From Flabesymbios commensalis (Eukaryota > Annelida > Polychaeta > Terebellida > Flabelligeridae): a stretch of 64,000 bases of DNA. Below are positions 35,540-45,381 of the stretch, one piece after another. The notes below the pieces were generated by a model that saw nothing but the letters and a program-made list of their open reading frames with translations, did not search any database and was not told where the DNA came from. Positions within the stretch are counted from its first letter, which is position 1, and every line of letters starts with the position of its first letter. The position numbers and the translations under genes were made by a program. The stretch covers positions 36,039,160 to 36,103,159 of the forward strand of contig OZ024911.1 of the NCBI GenBank assembly GCA_964017125.1. Direction: 5' to 3'.

Positions 35540-36750
35540 TAAGGATAAAATATGTTTTTCCAAGTAACAGTTGAGCTTGACCCTGAAAAGAAAAAATAAC
35601 ATTTTATTTGGACTCCTTATACCCCCAAACCATAAAGAAGAGGTATTATATGACAAGTTGTGCCACTTATTAACCAAGTTAGCAAAGTGGCCCATTTATG
35701 GCGGTCAATTTGGACGCCATCTACAATACCGGCTTTTGCCCAACGGTACTTCACGGGTACTGATCTGTTTCTCAAAGTACACCATCTGAGGAGTCAAAAT
35801 CAACCAGAATCTCATTGTGTTGATTTCCGCATAGGCCTGTGGCGACCTAACTAGCAGATCATCGTGCCGGGATCGAGCCGGACGGAATCGCTGACACACA
35901 CCATGTGCGGCACGGCCGCGCTCGCTCATTCTAATACTGGCCTTCTCGAAAGTCAGACGTGTAAGCACGTCACACGCACTCAGCCGCATGGCTAGATAGC
36001 CGCCCCCTGTCGCACGGGACTAAGTAGCACGCTCATATCTGACAATGTCTGCACGAATATGGAATGAATAAAGAATGAATCAGGAAAATCTTCTGCTTTA
36101 ACTGAGTTTCTACAGCGAACCACAGCTTGCTGACCGGGCAAGACACCACGATCGAGATCGAGGTCTGAGGCGTTGGTCGCGTCCATTGACTTGTCGAATA
36201 TTCGGCAACGGCAATGGTAACCCTCGCCCTAGACCACGACAGGCCCACTATTTATCAAAAATTATCAAATAAATATAATGTGGTAAAGCTTTACATTATT
36301 TTCTAGTTGTACACATAATTATAGCATACCTAACGCCTTGTTTCCTTGTTCATAATTTAAAGATAAAAAATATGTTTTTTCCAAGTAACAGTTGACCTTG
36401 ACCTTGAAAAGAAAGAATAGCACTTTATTTGGATTCCTTATCCACCAAACCATAAAGAAGAGGTATTATATGACAAGTTGTGCCACTTATTAACCAAGTT
36501 AGCAAAGTGGCCCATTTATGGCGGTCAATTTGGACGCCATCTTTAATACCGGTTTTTGCCAAACGGTACTTTACGAGTACTGATCTGTTTCTCAAAGTAC
36601 ACCATCTGAGGAGTCAAAATCAACCCGCATTTCCCGCATACTATCTATCAAAAATAATCAAATAAATATAATGTGGTAAAGCTTTACATTATTTTATAGT
36701 TGTACACATAATTATAGCATACCTGACGCCTTGTTTCCTTGTGCCGCAAA
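35540..36750. repeat. Tandem intron duplication of about 0.8-0.9 kb
   Basis: 35540-35800 matches 36355-36625 (shared CCACTTATTAACCAAGTTAG and AGTACACCATCTGAGGAG). 36252-36350 matches 36645-36745 (AATATAATGTGGTAAAGC). The first copy carries a GC-rich insert. Confidence 0.8.
35834..36246 (-). mobile_element. GC-rich insert with tRNA-like B box; possible SINE or MITE
   Basis: Absent from the paralogous intron copy at about 36635. It starts GGCCTGTGGCGACCTA and its inverted right end is GGCCTGTCGTGGTCTA, so it has imperfect terminal inversion. The minus strand has CGGCTGAGTGCG (A-box-like) and GGCTCGATCCCGGC (B-box-like) spaced too widely for a plain tRNA. GC content is far above the surroundings. 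Family unknown. Confidence 0.5.
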
Positions 36751-37460
36751 AATCTTGTTTGCCAGTGACCAGAAATACGAGTTGTTGTGAAAAATAATCC
36801 AAGATATTTATAATGTTTTACACATTCAATTATTTTCCCGCGATAGAATTATTTTGCATTCCGTTTCGCAATAACATCACGCCTAAACACTAATAATTTA
36901 GTTTTTAACAAATTCAGCTCTCTGGATTTATCACAAAAAAATTCAAGACATTGAACATTATGCTGAAGCCTACCAGGCATATCGAAAAATATTGCAACAT
37001 CTTCAGCAAACAGCAGTAAAATTACATTCGGGGCGTCTTCATTTATATACACATCTAGACCCTTCTTCATTTGACATGTCGATTAGCTCACATATATTAT
37101 ATACAAAACAAAGAGCATGGGAAATACATCCCTGCCTAGTTACCCTAACACAATCAAAGTATAGTCAGTCAATCCCTCTGGAGTTCGTACACACGATGTT
37201 AAACCCTCATACACATTTCGTAGGACATTCAATACCATGTACGCCTAGCTTCATCAGTTATAAATACCATAGCAGTGCATGAGGTAGTTTTGAATGCTTT
37301 TGAAAAAACAACCATTAATACGTAACATCTACCCTTAGTTTTACACATTATATTCCTGTTCCAGAGACTGTAGGGTAAAGATCTGAAACATAGTAGACTC
37401 ATGTCCAGGATAACCTGCTTGTTCTTCTCTATCAAAGTTATTTTTTTGCCCAACTCATGA
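36650..37460 (-). pseudogene. Paralogous LINE relic in duplicated intron
   Basis: Matches 28740-29480 at nucleotide level. Minus translation of 36849-37070 gives INEDAPNVILLLFAEDVAIF, where the palm FADD reads FAED. It was duplicated with the intron, not inserted twice. Confidence 0.7.
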
Positions 37461-37564
37461 ATCTTTCACTTCATATAATAAGAAAGATAATAAGAATGGG
37501 CTACAAACTCAATATTATATGAAAACACTTATTTGAAAAGAAAGAATAAACAATTTCAACATAC

Positions 37565-37600
37565 CGCCAACTTTAGGAGTCGTTTTTGGCTTGTTTCCAC
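37565..37600 (-). CDS. Microexon E (36 nt, phase 1-1)
   Basis: Acceptor GTTTACAG, donor GTATGT, product GNKPKTTPKVG, identical to microexon C. A larger MITE is inserted just upstream on the minus strand (37624-38804). Confidence 0.7.
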
Positions 37601-37623
37601 CTGTAAACAATGACATGCATTAA

Positions 37624-38804
37624 AGCAGCTCCTTGGGATGACATCAATTTTCGTTTTTAGTTTTGTAATGAAGTAGTGTATTTTTTTCAGTTTTTAGATT
37701 TTTTAAAATATTTTTTATCAACATTTTTATGAATCCGCATAAAACCCAAACAACCTTTTTGTATACCACTTGCTAAAGGACGGTTGAATGTTCCTACAGC
37801 ATTGGGCCACATGTTGATGCCATCGGCCCAGCGCTGGGCAGACAATTAGTGTTGCCGGTGTATCCCCCCATGTCCTGACTATAAGACACCAATTAGCGGC
37901 GATTGCTTTGATCTCATCGTCCAAGACGTGGAATATGTGGTGTAAAGTGCTGTATATTGCCGACTTGTTTTGTTTACATGGCAATATACGATCTGGAAAT
38001 TTAACTATTTCACTCTTTTTCGGTGCTTTGAAATTGAATTACCTAGAGGTAAAGTGATCTAAGTCCGCATTTTCTCATTTTCCTACAGAAGGCTTCAAAG
38101 TTAAAATCCATTTAGAAAAAAATATATTTCGTTTTTAATTCAACTTTGTTACGTCCATAATTGGAAGCATAGGGGAAGTTTGGCATTGTTTTTTAATTGT
38201 CATTCCTAATGGCAGGTTTTTAGTTATTAATGTCGTAAAACCTATGTCTGGCAATTTTCGTTTCATTTTATAAATAAACTTTTGAAATTTAGAAATATAA
38301 ATTTACTTTAAAATGTCACAAACTAGTATAGAAACTGTCTAGTGTCTCGTCATCTTGCTCCGATAAAAATTTGGTAATGATTGGTATAGCACAAACTGAT
38401 CCACATAAGGGGTGTTTAGTAACATTTCAGCAGCCATTTCCCGTATATCTCAGAGGTAAACTGATCCAAATCAAAATGTCCCTATATAAACTGATGGACT
38501 TTACCATTGACGAAAATATCAATTTTGAATGTGAAAAAATGTAATGTTGATTAATAAGTCCCGATTTTTTTGACGAATGGCTCAGATATTTTAGTATATT
38601 ATTTTCTATATATTTAGCTTTCCCAAAATGACATAAACAGAAAAAAATCGAATTTTGGACTTGGATCACTTTACCTCTGAGACATTGAATTGTTTTTTGA
38701 CTTTTTTGTATTTACTTAAGATCAGTAGGCTATATAACTTCATATAAATTAAATTTATTTTCAAAATTGACAAAATTGAAAATGTCTCATCTCATGGGGT
38801 CCCT
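37624..38804. mobile_element. TTAA MITE carrying a nested hAT-like MITE
   Basis: TTAA at 37620-37623 and 38805-38808 flank AGCAGCTCCTTGGGATGA and inverted AGGGACCCCATGAGATGA. Without the nested 38041-38683 element and its duplication the length is about 530 bp, matching the 540-bp copy at 53039. The paralogous introns show the unoccupied TTAA, which confirms the ends to the base. Confidence 0.85.
38041..38683. mobile_element. hAT-like MITE nested in the TTAA MITE
   Basis: The 8-bp duplication ATTGAATT is at 38033-38040 and 38684-38691. The inverted ends share AGAGGTAAAGTGATC(T/C)AAGTCC. A third AGAGGTAAACTGATCC motif at about 38450 is internal. It has no coding capacity. The 8-bp target duplication suggests the hAT superfamily. 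Confidence 0.75.
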
Positions 38805-39071
38805 TTAACTATAGCTCGAGAAAAAACACACAAAGAGTTATGTGTACGGCTTAAAACACATACACTTAGGACGATCAGTGACATGTCAGTAAATTTGTAG
38901 GTTACTGTGATCAACTCAACATGCGCATAATTATTATTTTTCAAGTAAGCAGTTACTACATTTTCTCTTCGCAAGGCAGAAAAGACAGCCCGAAAAGGTA
39001 ATAAGAATATAGTCTCAATATTATATGGAAACGCTCACTTGAAAAAAAAAGAATAAACAATTTCAACATAC

Positions 39072-39107
39072 TGCCAACTTTAGGAGTCGTTTTCGACTTG
39101 TTTCCAC
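39072..39107 (-). CDS. Microexon F (36 nt, phase 1-1)
   Basis: Acceptor GTTTACAG, donor GTATGT, product GNKSKTTPKVG. It is the microexon nearest the signal-peptide exon; joining G from exon 1 with GT gives the leading Gly codon. Confidence 0.7.
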
Positions 39108-39254
39108 CTGTAAACAAAATGACATGCATCAAACATAGCTTGAGATAAAAGTTCACACAAAGAGTTGGCCTTTGTGTGGTACACATAAAATCAAGACGAC
39201 CAGCAACTTGTCAGTACATTGATTTTATAGATTAACGTTCCTCAGATTAACTTG

Positions 39255-39650
39255 GCGTACGCATAATACTATTTTGAACCTGAATTGGGGGTGAATAATA
39301 ATTATTAGATTGCCATACAAAGCCAATATGCATAACTGTTTGTTTTTCAAGTAAACAGTTACCACCTTTGTCATTGCGGGACAGCACAGACGACACTGAA
39401 ACATGATAATAATAACAAGAAAAGGAGCTCGTGAACTCCGAGGCACGGATTTAGCCTATTTGAGTGCTTTAGGCCTGATATTTTGTAAACATAGCTGTAT
39501 TGGTTTTCCTCATGGGCCAGAATCCTAAATGTCCAGTATATAATTATTATTGAAAGCACCAAGGAGACAAGTACATCTTCAACGTGTAGGCCTATTCCTT
39601 CCACCACCATCGCTGATAAATCAGTGTACGCGGTCTATATGATGTACCTG
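39255..39650. other. Intron, no feature
   Basis: Partial intron-unit sequence up to about 39380 (TTACCACCTTTGTCATTGCG), then unique AT-rich sequence. Confidence 0.35.
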
Positions 39651-39664
39651 ATACACACAATGTA

Positions 39665-39912
39665 GACCGATCCACCCAATACCGGTTCAATGTTGGGCCA
39701 GTGTCGCAGGCCATTGCTGGCTCAATGCCGGCCAATCATATTCGACGCTGGCCCACCACTGAAACGGAATTAGGGGATTGTCCCGTGTTTTCTCTGACTG
39801 CCATATAGGTGACGCTTTATGGCCCGAAAGGCCACTACTCGGATAACACGATACATTAGCCCAATTGTGAAATAATGTTGGGCCACCGTCTGTGACGCTT
39901 GGCCAACATTAT
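39665..39912. mobile_element. Foldback MITE pair
   Basis: Two cores, TTCAATGTTGGGCCAGTGTC and AATAATGTTGGGCCACCGTC with inverted partner GGCCAACATTATTTC, belong to the CAGCAAACAC foldback family. Ends are eroded. Confidence 0.5.
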
Positions 39913-40166
39913 TTCAGCCAAAACCCTTCAAGCTTGACTTCTTAACGACGAATATAATCGTGAATGTCTTTTTTTCTGAAGACTTTTTAAACACGAAAGT
40001 ACTTAACCTAGGGACCTCAAACGTTATCTGGTTATATTGCACATGTTCATAAGGACTGGTGTACAGAAATGTCGACCGTTTCCCACACACAGCACCCCTC
40101 TTTCCCCTAAATAGGACACATACTCGATAAAAAAACTTAACAGAATACCGGCCTACGGCCGGTCCC

Positions 40167-40509
<343 letters not shown>

Positions 40510-40551
40510 CTTATTTAAAAAAAGATCTTGTCAGTTAGACATTCGGTCTAC

Positions 40552-40630
40552 CTCTTTTTGGTGGAGCCGCCTCAATTGCCACGAGCAACATTACGACCAG
40601 CGCCACTGTCATCATCCGTAAACCCACCAT
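40552..40630 (-). CDS. Exon 1: signal peptide of the secreted modular gene
   Basis: ATG at 40628-40630 (context AAAG before ATGG) opens MVGLRMMTVALVVMLL, continuing VAIEA and then APPKRG. This is a classical signal peptide: basic start, hydrophobic core of about 14 residues and a plausible cleavage after AIEA. The exon ends at AGAG before GTAGAC, leaving one base, phase 1, which matches the microexons and exon 2. The donor is moderate. The 5' UTR probably extends a few tens of bases upstream; an ACTACAG at about 40646 could be an acceptor of a UTR intron. I see no clear TATA box. Confidence 0.7.
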
Positions 40631-40917
40631 CTTTATGACAAGCTGTAGTTAAGCTATATCTGCAGGAGAGTCACAAATCATGAATCAATGCACAATTTAA
40701 AAATTGAGATTGATTGTATACATCGATGTATAATAAATACAGGAATAACAATATTTTAACTGTCAAGTGCGCAACCCCAAATTTAAAAGATTTCTGGTCT
40801 AAGGACTTTCTGAAAACTTAACAACATAACAACTGGAATAAAAATAAAAATAATGTTTTTGGCCTTGCTCTCATTTATTTGTTTTATAATTGTAATGTAA
40901 CTTCTGTTTTGTTTCAG

Positions 40918-40990
40918 CCTATCTGGACATTCAAGAGGACTAGAAACATTAGAAACACCACCTCAGCTTTACCGTTCATGATCGCACAGT
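40918..40990 (+). other. Possible plus-strand exon, divergent to the secreted gene
   Basis: TTCTGTTTTGTTTCAG is a strong acceptor and GTAAGT at 40991 a strong donor. The 73 nt between are open in one frame (PIWTFKRTRNIRNTTSALPF). No partner exon was found, so this could be chance, a non-coding exon, or part of a divergent gene. Confidence 0.25.
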
Positions 40991-40999
40991 GTAAGTTAA

Positions 41000-42170
41000 C
41001 AAGTACGTATGTCGTCTGAAATTTGTCTCGCGTGCTGAATTATGTTTTTGTAACTATATTGGAATTTACCTTTCACTAAGTTCCAGCATCTAGACTTTCC
41101 AGAGAACGTACCAGCAGCAGAACCACTCGTCGTCTAATGTGAAGTGGTGTAGTAAACACGTTTATTATAGATAGAGCCAGTATTATATTCAATGTTTGCG
41201 ATGTCAATAGTCGGCTAATACCATATAAGCCTACTGTAAATCTACGTCAAACTTTAAGACGTAATCACACTACGATGTATGAGAGAAACGTATGAGTTGT
41301 GTATGAATTTATAAAATTAGGTGTCATGTGCCCGAAAAACCCTTGAACAATACAGAACATGCATGACCAGCGTATGACGTGCGTATACAGTGTCCTGTCA
41401 AGTTAGAAAACGTTATAAGGCCCAGTCACACAGACCATCACGCACATCCAGCGCACAAAAAATGAAGAATTTTGGTCAGTGCGTTGTAATTCGCTGGGCG
41501 TGCGTCAGAATTCGTTGATGATTTGACGAGAACGCCTAATGAACGTCATTCATTTTTTGTGTGCGTCAACCTATGCGCACATTTTCTGCATGCTCAAAAA
41601 TGTTAGCGTTTTCCTACGTGTGAATGTAGACGCCACGAGAACGTCAGACCAGCGTCAGTCTAACGTTAGGCACACGTAGAGCACACGCTCTAAATTCGTT
41701 GTGTTTTTGCTGACCGAGGTTTGTCCCAGTCACACATAAACGACGCACAGTCCACCCATAAAAAAAATTAAAGAAACAATTCCAGTCCAGATTGTGAAAA
41801 ACGTCACAAGCTGTGAACGAGTGCACAGCGTGTTTCCAACGCAAAGTGCGAATGAACATCGCTTTGCTAACGTTTGTTTTGTACATACGTTTTGTACATA
41901 TGTAACCATTTTTAAAAGAACAAATGTGTCCTAAATTTATTATAACATGATATGTTTGGACTTAATTTCGACAAATTAAAAACAAATTTTGTACTTAAAG
42001 CCGTGTATCGTGTGAAAAACCACCTCAAATGATTACAAATAAAATTTCGTTCTTCAGAGCTCTAAGGGTTAAGCTGCCGAAATAACATAGTCACAGCCTG
42101 TTGCTCGAGCGCTGGGCGAACTGGCGGTCAGTATTGGTAAACAATGCTGTCATAAAACAAGTAGATATCC
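41000..42170. other. No gene; possible old inverted-repeat element at 41418-41760
   Basis: GGCCCAGTCACACAGACC (41418) and CCCAGTCACACATAAACG (about 41727) recur, with inverted pieces GCGCACAAAAAATGAA and CATTCATTTTTTGTGTGCG between. This resembles a degraded hAT-type MITE but ends and target duplication are unclear. Confidence 0.35.
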
Positions 42171-42179
42171 ACAAACACT

Positions 42180-43450
42180 TAGGCATTGTCTTGAACAAAA
42201 CGCTATCATGGTCTGATCATATCAAACGAAATAACAACTAAGGCAATGAAACGTGTCCATTTACTCCGTTTAAAATGAGTCGCTCAGCACTACATCGCTG
42301 TTATCTTTCTTTCATACGTCCACTTTTAGAATATGGAGATGTAATAATTATTTTCGACAACTGTTCCCAGAATGATAAAAAATACCCTTGAGAACATTCA
42401 ATATAAGGCACTGCGTCTGATCACAGGTTGTAAGAGAGGTAAATCACGCCAACTGTTACTGGAAGAAACTGGACTTTGTACTTTGCAAACCAGGCGAACG
42501 TTTCATAAAATTTTAAAACTTCATAGCATAGTATTTAAAACCTGTCCTGACAACCTCTAAATCTTTTTAACGCGCCCTCTGGGGAATAGCAGAAATATCA
42601 CTAGAGCCAGGGGGAGTTCAAATATTTGGGACATCGTTGCAGAACATCATACTTTCGTTATTCCTTTCTCCTTTCAAGTACACATTTATGAAACCTGCTA
42701 CTGCCCAGCATACGTTGCTGTTCTCAAAAAGCTCTATTTAAATGCAAAACTAACTCACTACCTGAAAGTAAGGTCCATAGTACCCAAACATTTTTATACT
42801 GGCAATCGACTTGATCAAATTAATCTCTGTCAAAATAGGCTAAACTTCTCTTCATTAAATGGGGATCTATATAACAAATCTTGTATACCCAGCCTCATGT
42901 GTACACGTGGGCCACAAATCGAATTTGCTAGACATTATTTTCTCCACTGCAGCAATTACACTTTTGAAATGAAATTAAATGAAATGAATCGGGCTTTAGA
43001 CCACCTTTGTGCACATACAGTATAAGCTAAACTGGGACAGGAGAACCTCCTGAGGATGGTGAGATGATTGAGATGACACTGTCCTCCAGACACAGGATTT
43101 GAAATTCGAGCCCTGGCGGTCTGAGGCCGAGCACGTTACCTCTCGGTCACGTAGGCTCCCCACAATACTGACTTTCACACGTGAATGGGGAAGAATTTTT
43201 TTTGTTTCTTTCAAACCGCTGAGACCGGGAACCGAGCCCCGAACTCTGGCGTGAAAGACAGCGGTGCTAACCACTACCCTAGGGCCCCCGCCCATTACAC
43301 TTTTGAACGCGAAAAATATCTCAGTTAAAGGTGTAGTCAACTGTCAAAATTCGCAGGACAAGGGTCCCCCAGAAGGCAATAGTGCCCGTGGGTAAGCCAA
43401 GGCCCTATTCCATAATAATACTAAATATGCGATTCATACCCAAAGCCTCA
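42180..43450 (+). pseudogene. LINE reverse transcriptase C-terminal relic, split by a SINE
   Basis: Pieces in order: HLGIVLNKTLSWSDHIK, RPLLEYGDV, LENIQYKALRLITG and LLLEETGLCTLQTRR, then a C-terminal Cys-His-like region (LHCSNYTFEREKY) that continues across the SINE insertion. There are several frame changes before 42.37 kb and around 42.56 kb. It is a CR1/Jockey-group element, 5'-truncated. Confidence 0.75.
42969..43293 (-). mobile_element. Full-length dimeric tRNA-like SINE with 14-bp target duplication
   Basis: ATTACACTTTTGAA flanks it at 42955-42968 and 43294-43307. On the minus strand it starts GGGCGGGGGCCCTAGGGTAG and carries both tRNA-like modules and an ATTTC-type tail. It interrupts the LINE relic at 42180-43450. 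Confidence 0.9.
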
Positions 43451-43622
43451 TTAAGAGCAAGTTCTCAAATCACAGCAAGTTCATATATACTTGAGCGACA
43501 TCTATGAGTTAATAATTCAAAGCCATTGTCTTTTGCTCCTACTTGGTCGCCTACTTGCAAACAAACTGACTGTATTACTGCGGGGATTTGGAAACTGCTT
43601 GACCCCCAATTTTGTATTGTCA

Positions 43623-43731
43623 CCCAGTAAACACAAAACATTTGTATGACTTTATGCAATGTTGGACCAACGTCGAAGACGTTGGGCCGAAATTGCATAA
43701 ATGTCATACAAATGTCTTGCGTTTGCTGGGC
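43623..43731. mobile_element. Foldback MITE (CAGCAAACAC family)
   Basis: Starts CCCAGTAAACACAAAACATT and ends TTGCGTTTGCTGGGC. The arms ACATTTGTATGAC and GTCATACAAATGT pair perfectly around the core CAACGTCGAAGACGTTGG. Confidence 0.75.
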
Positions 43732-43754
43732 AGGAGGACTTTCTCTCAAACATT

Positions 43755-43850
43755 GTACATTTATCTAATGTTGGTTCAATGTTGGGCCAGCGTCGCAGAC
43801 GTTGGCCTAACATTAAAACAGCATTGGATCAATGTCTCGTTTGAGTAGTA
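43755..43850. mobile_element. Second, degraded foldback MITE next to it
   Basis: TAATGTTGGTTCAATGTTGG, then GCGTCGCAGACGTTGGCC and AACATTAAAACAGCATTGG: the family core with eroded ends. Confidence 0.5.
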
Positions 43851-43859
43851 TCTTGTAAT

Positions 43860-45375
43860 CAGTTCAGTGGCTATATTAATGCCGTCAATCTGTACTCAAT
43901 AGGCTACTGTTGGCCTACACTTGACCGTCCCAGGCATGCGTGTTTTGAAGCTGAATGATTCTTTAATTCCTCCAGAAACAAGAATAGATTACGAACTTCT
44001 TCTCTCTGGATCTTTTACACTGCCCCCAGAAATCAAAATGAAAATATGTCGTTCTGTTTTGTTATAATTATATTAACGAAACATCGCGTTCTGGGACGTA
44101 GCCAGATACTTTCATATTTTTTGCGACTTCGTAAAAGTAGGTCATAATATTGTGCATTTGCTTGGTCACATTGTTATGGTATTGTACAGAGGTGCCGATG
44201 TTTAATTTATTTATACGATTATTTAATATGCTTGGATATATACATGTTTCATACCACTCTTTTTTTTAATTATTATTTGCACTTGCACCAGCACTGAGGA
44301 GACACTGACCTTAGCTTTGTAGCTATTTGTAAATCCTCGTTAAATAAATATGTTTACAACAACTGGCGGCGTGTTTCCAGCGCCTGCTTCGGGCGCTCTA
44401 GCGCTGATCGGTAAGCGAAGCGAGTCGCCTGGTCCACGGCTATACGAGCGCTCATGCAGCGCAGGGCAGGCGCGTTGCCCGCGACTGCCGGGTGTAACAG
44501 TTTCAGATTACCCCCCCCCCCTTTGTTCAAGTTACCCCGGGGGGACTCTGAAACTAGTTTCAAGTTACCCCCTCTAGTTTCAAATTACCCTCTCAGTTTT
44601 ACTGGGTAACTTTCAATGATAACACTTATAATATTTTAATTTTTCATCACATGGCATTGGTACACTTAAATCTCCAGAATTATAACCCTTTGATCTCTAG
44701 GGCAACTAATCAAAAACTATGTTGGCATATATAACCTTCTATGCCAACTAACGACACTTTAATCTCCAGATAACCCTTGGATTTCTATGCCAAATACTGA
44801 AAAAAAAGTTGTCTGGAAACACTCCCTGTATATCCTTGTGATCTCTAGGGTTAACTAACGAAAACAATAGTCTCGCGCTGTTTTATCATTGTCGTTATTA
44901 TCAATTGATTTATCTATCACAGATGTAACGTTGGCCATGTACCAACCGTCTATCTTCGCAGGCCTATATACATTTGTAATTATTTTCAGTGATAAAAATT
45001 AAAAACAAAAAGTACCCGCATAGAGGCCTACCCTGCCCACATGCTTACACCATAATGTACAAATATCGCACAACCATTGTTTAATGACAGGTACATAAAC
45101 CTTCAGCCCTATGTAACGGTTAGAAACACTGTCATAGAATATATAATAACGGTTATGTGGGTGGCGTTGTAGAGCTGAGATCGGCAAAGCCTGTAACGAT
45201 TCGGAGCACCGCCCGTATCGATACATTAAGATGTGTGTAATCAAAAGTTTTGGGGAAAATGATTTCGCATTCGTTTAACTCAGCAGAGGATCACCAATGT
45301 TCAGCTTTTACAATGCATCTAAAATTTTTATATTCGTGATCAGTTGTTTCTTGACCGTTACGGGTCTGATGTTCT
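43860..45375. other. No gene; GC-rich block at 44365-44545
   Basis: A GC-rich stretch (GCGCTCTAGCGCTGATCGG, CGTTGCCCGCGACTGCCGGG) is followed by a 12-base C run and three TTTCAA(G/A)TTACCC repeats. Both strands are open over about 70 codons, a composition effect. The rest is AT-rich. Confidence 0.4.
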
Positions 45376-45381
45376 TTCATA

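Larger units (their letters stand above)
27350..39250 (-). repeat. Tandemly duplicated intron units, each with a microexon
   Basis: The same intron sequence recurs in a basic unit of about 0.7 kb. Recognisable blocks are an AAATCAAGAC/ACACACATAAAATTAAGA piece, ACCAGTCAGTAAATTA, TTACTACATATACCTTTTG, GATAATAAGAATA, a GAAAAGAAAGAATAAACAAT tract and then the microexon. Copies with a microexon end near 39.1, 37.6, 30.6, 30.0, 28.5 and 27.8 kb. Larger blocks of 28.7-30.3 kb and 36.3-38.0 kb also match, including a shared LINE relic. Insertions of MITEs, a SINE and other repeats expanded some units. Confidence 0.8.

Noticed and set aside
44350-44577. GC-rich open frames on both strands
   Set aside because: Both strands are open because of composition; no start context or domain.
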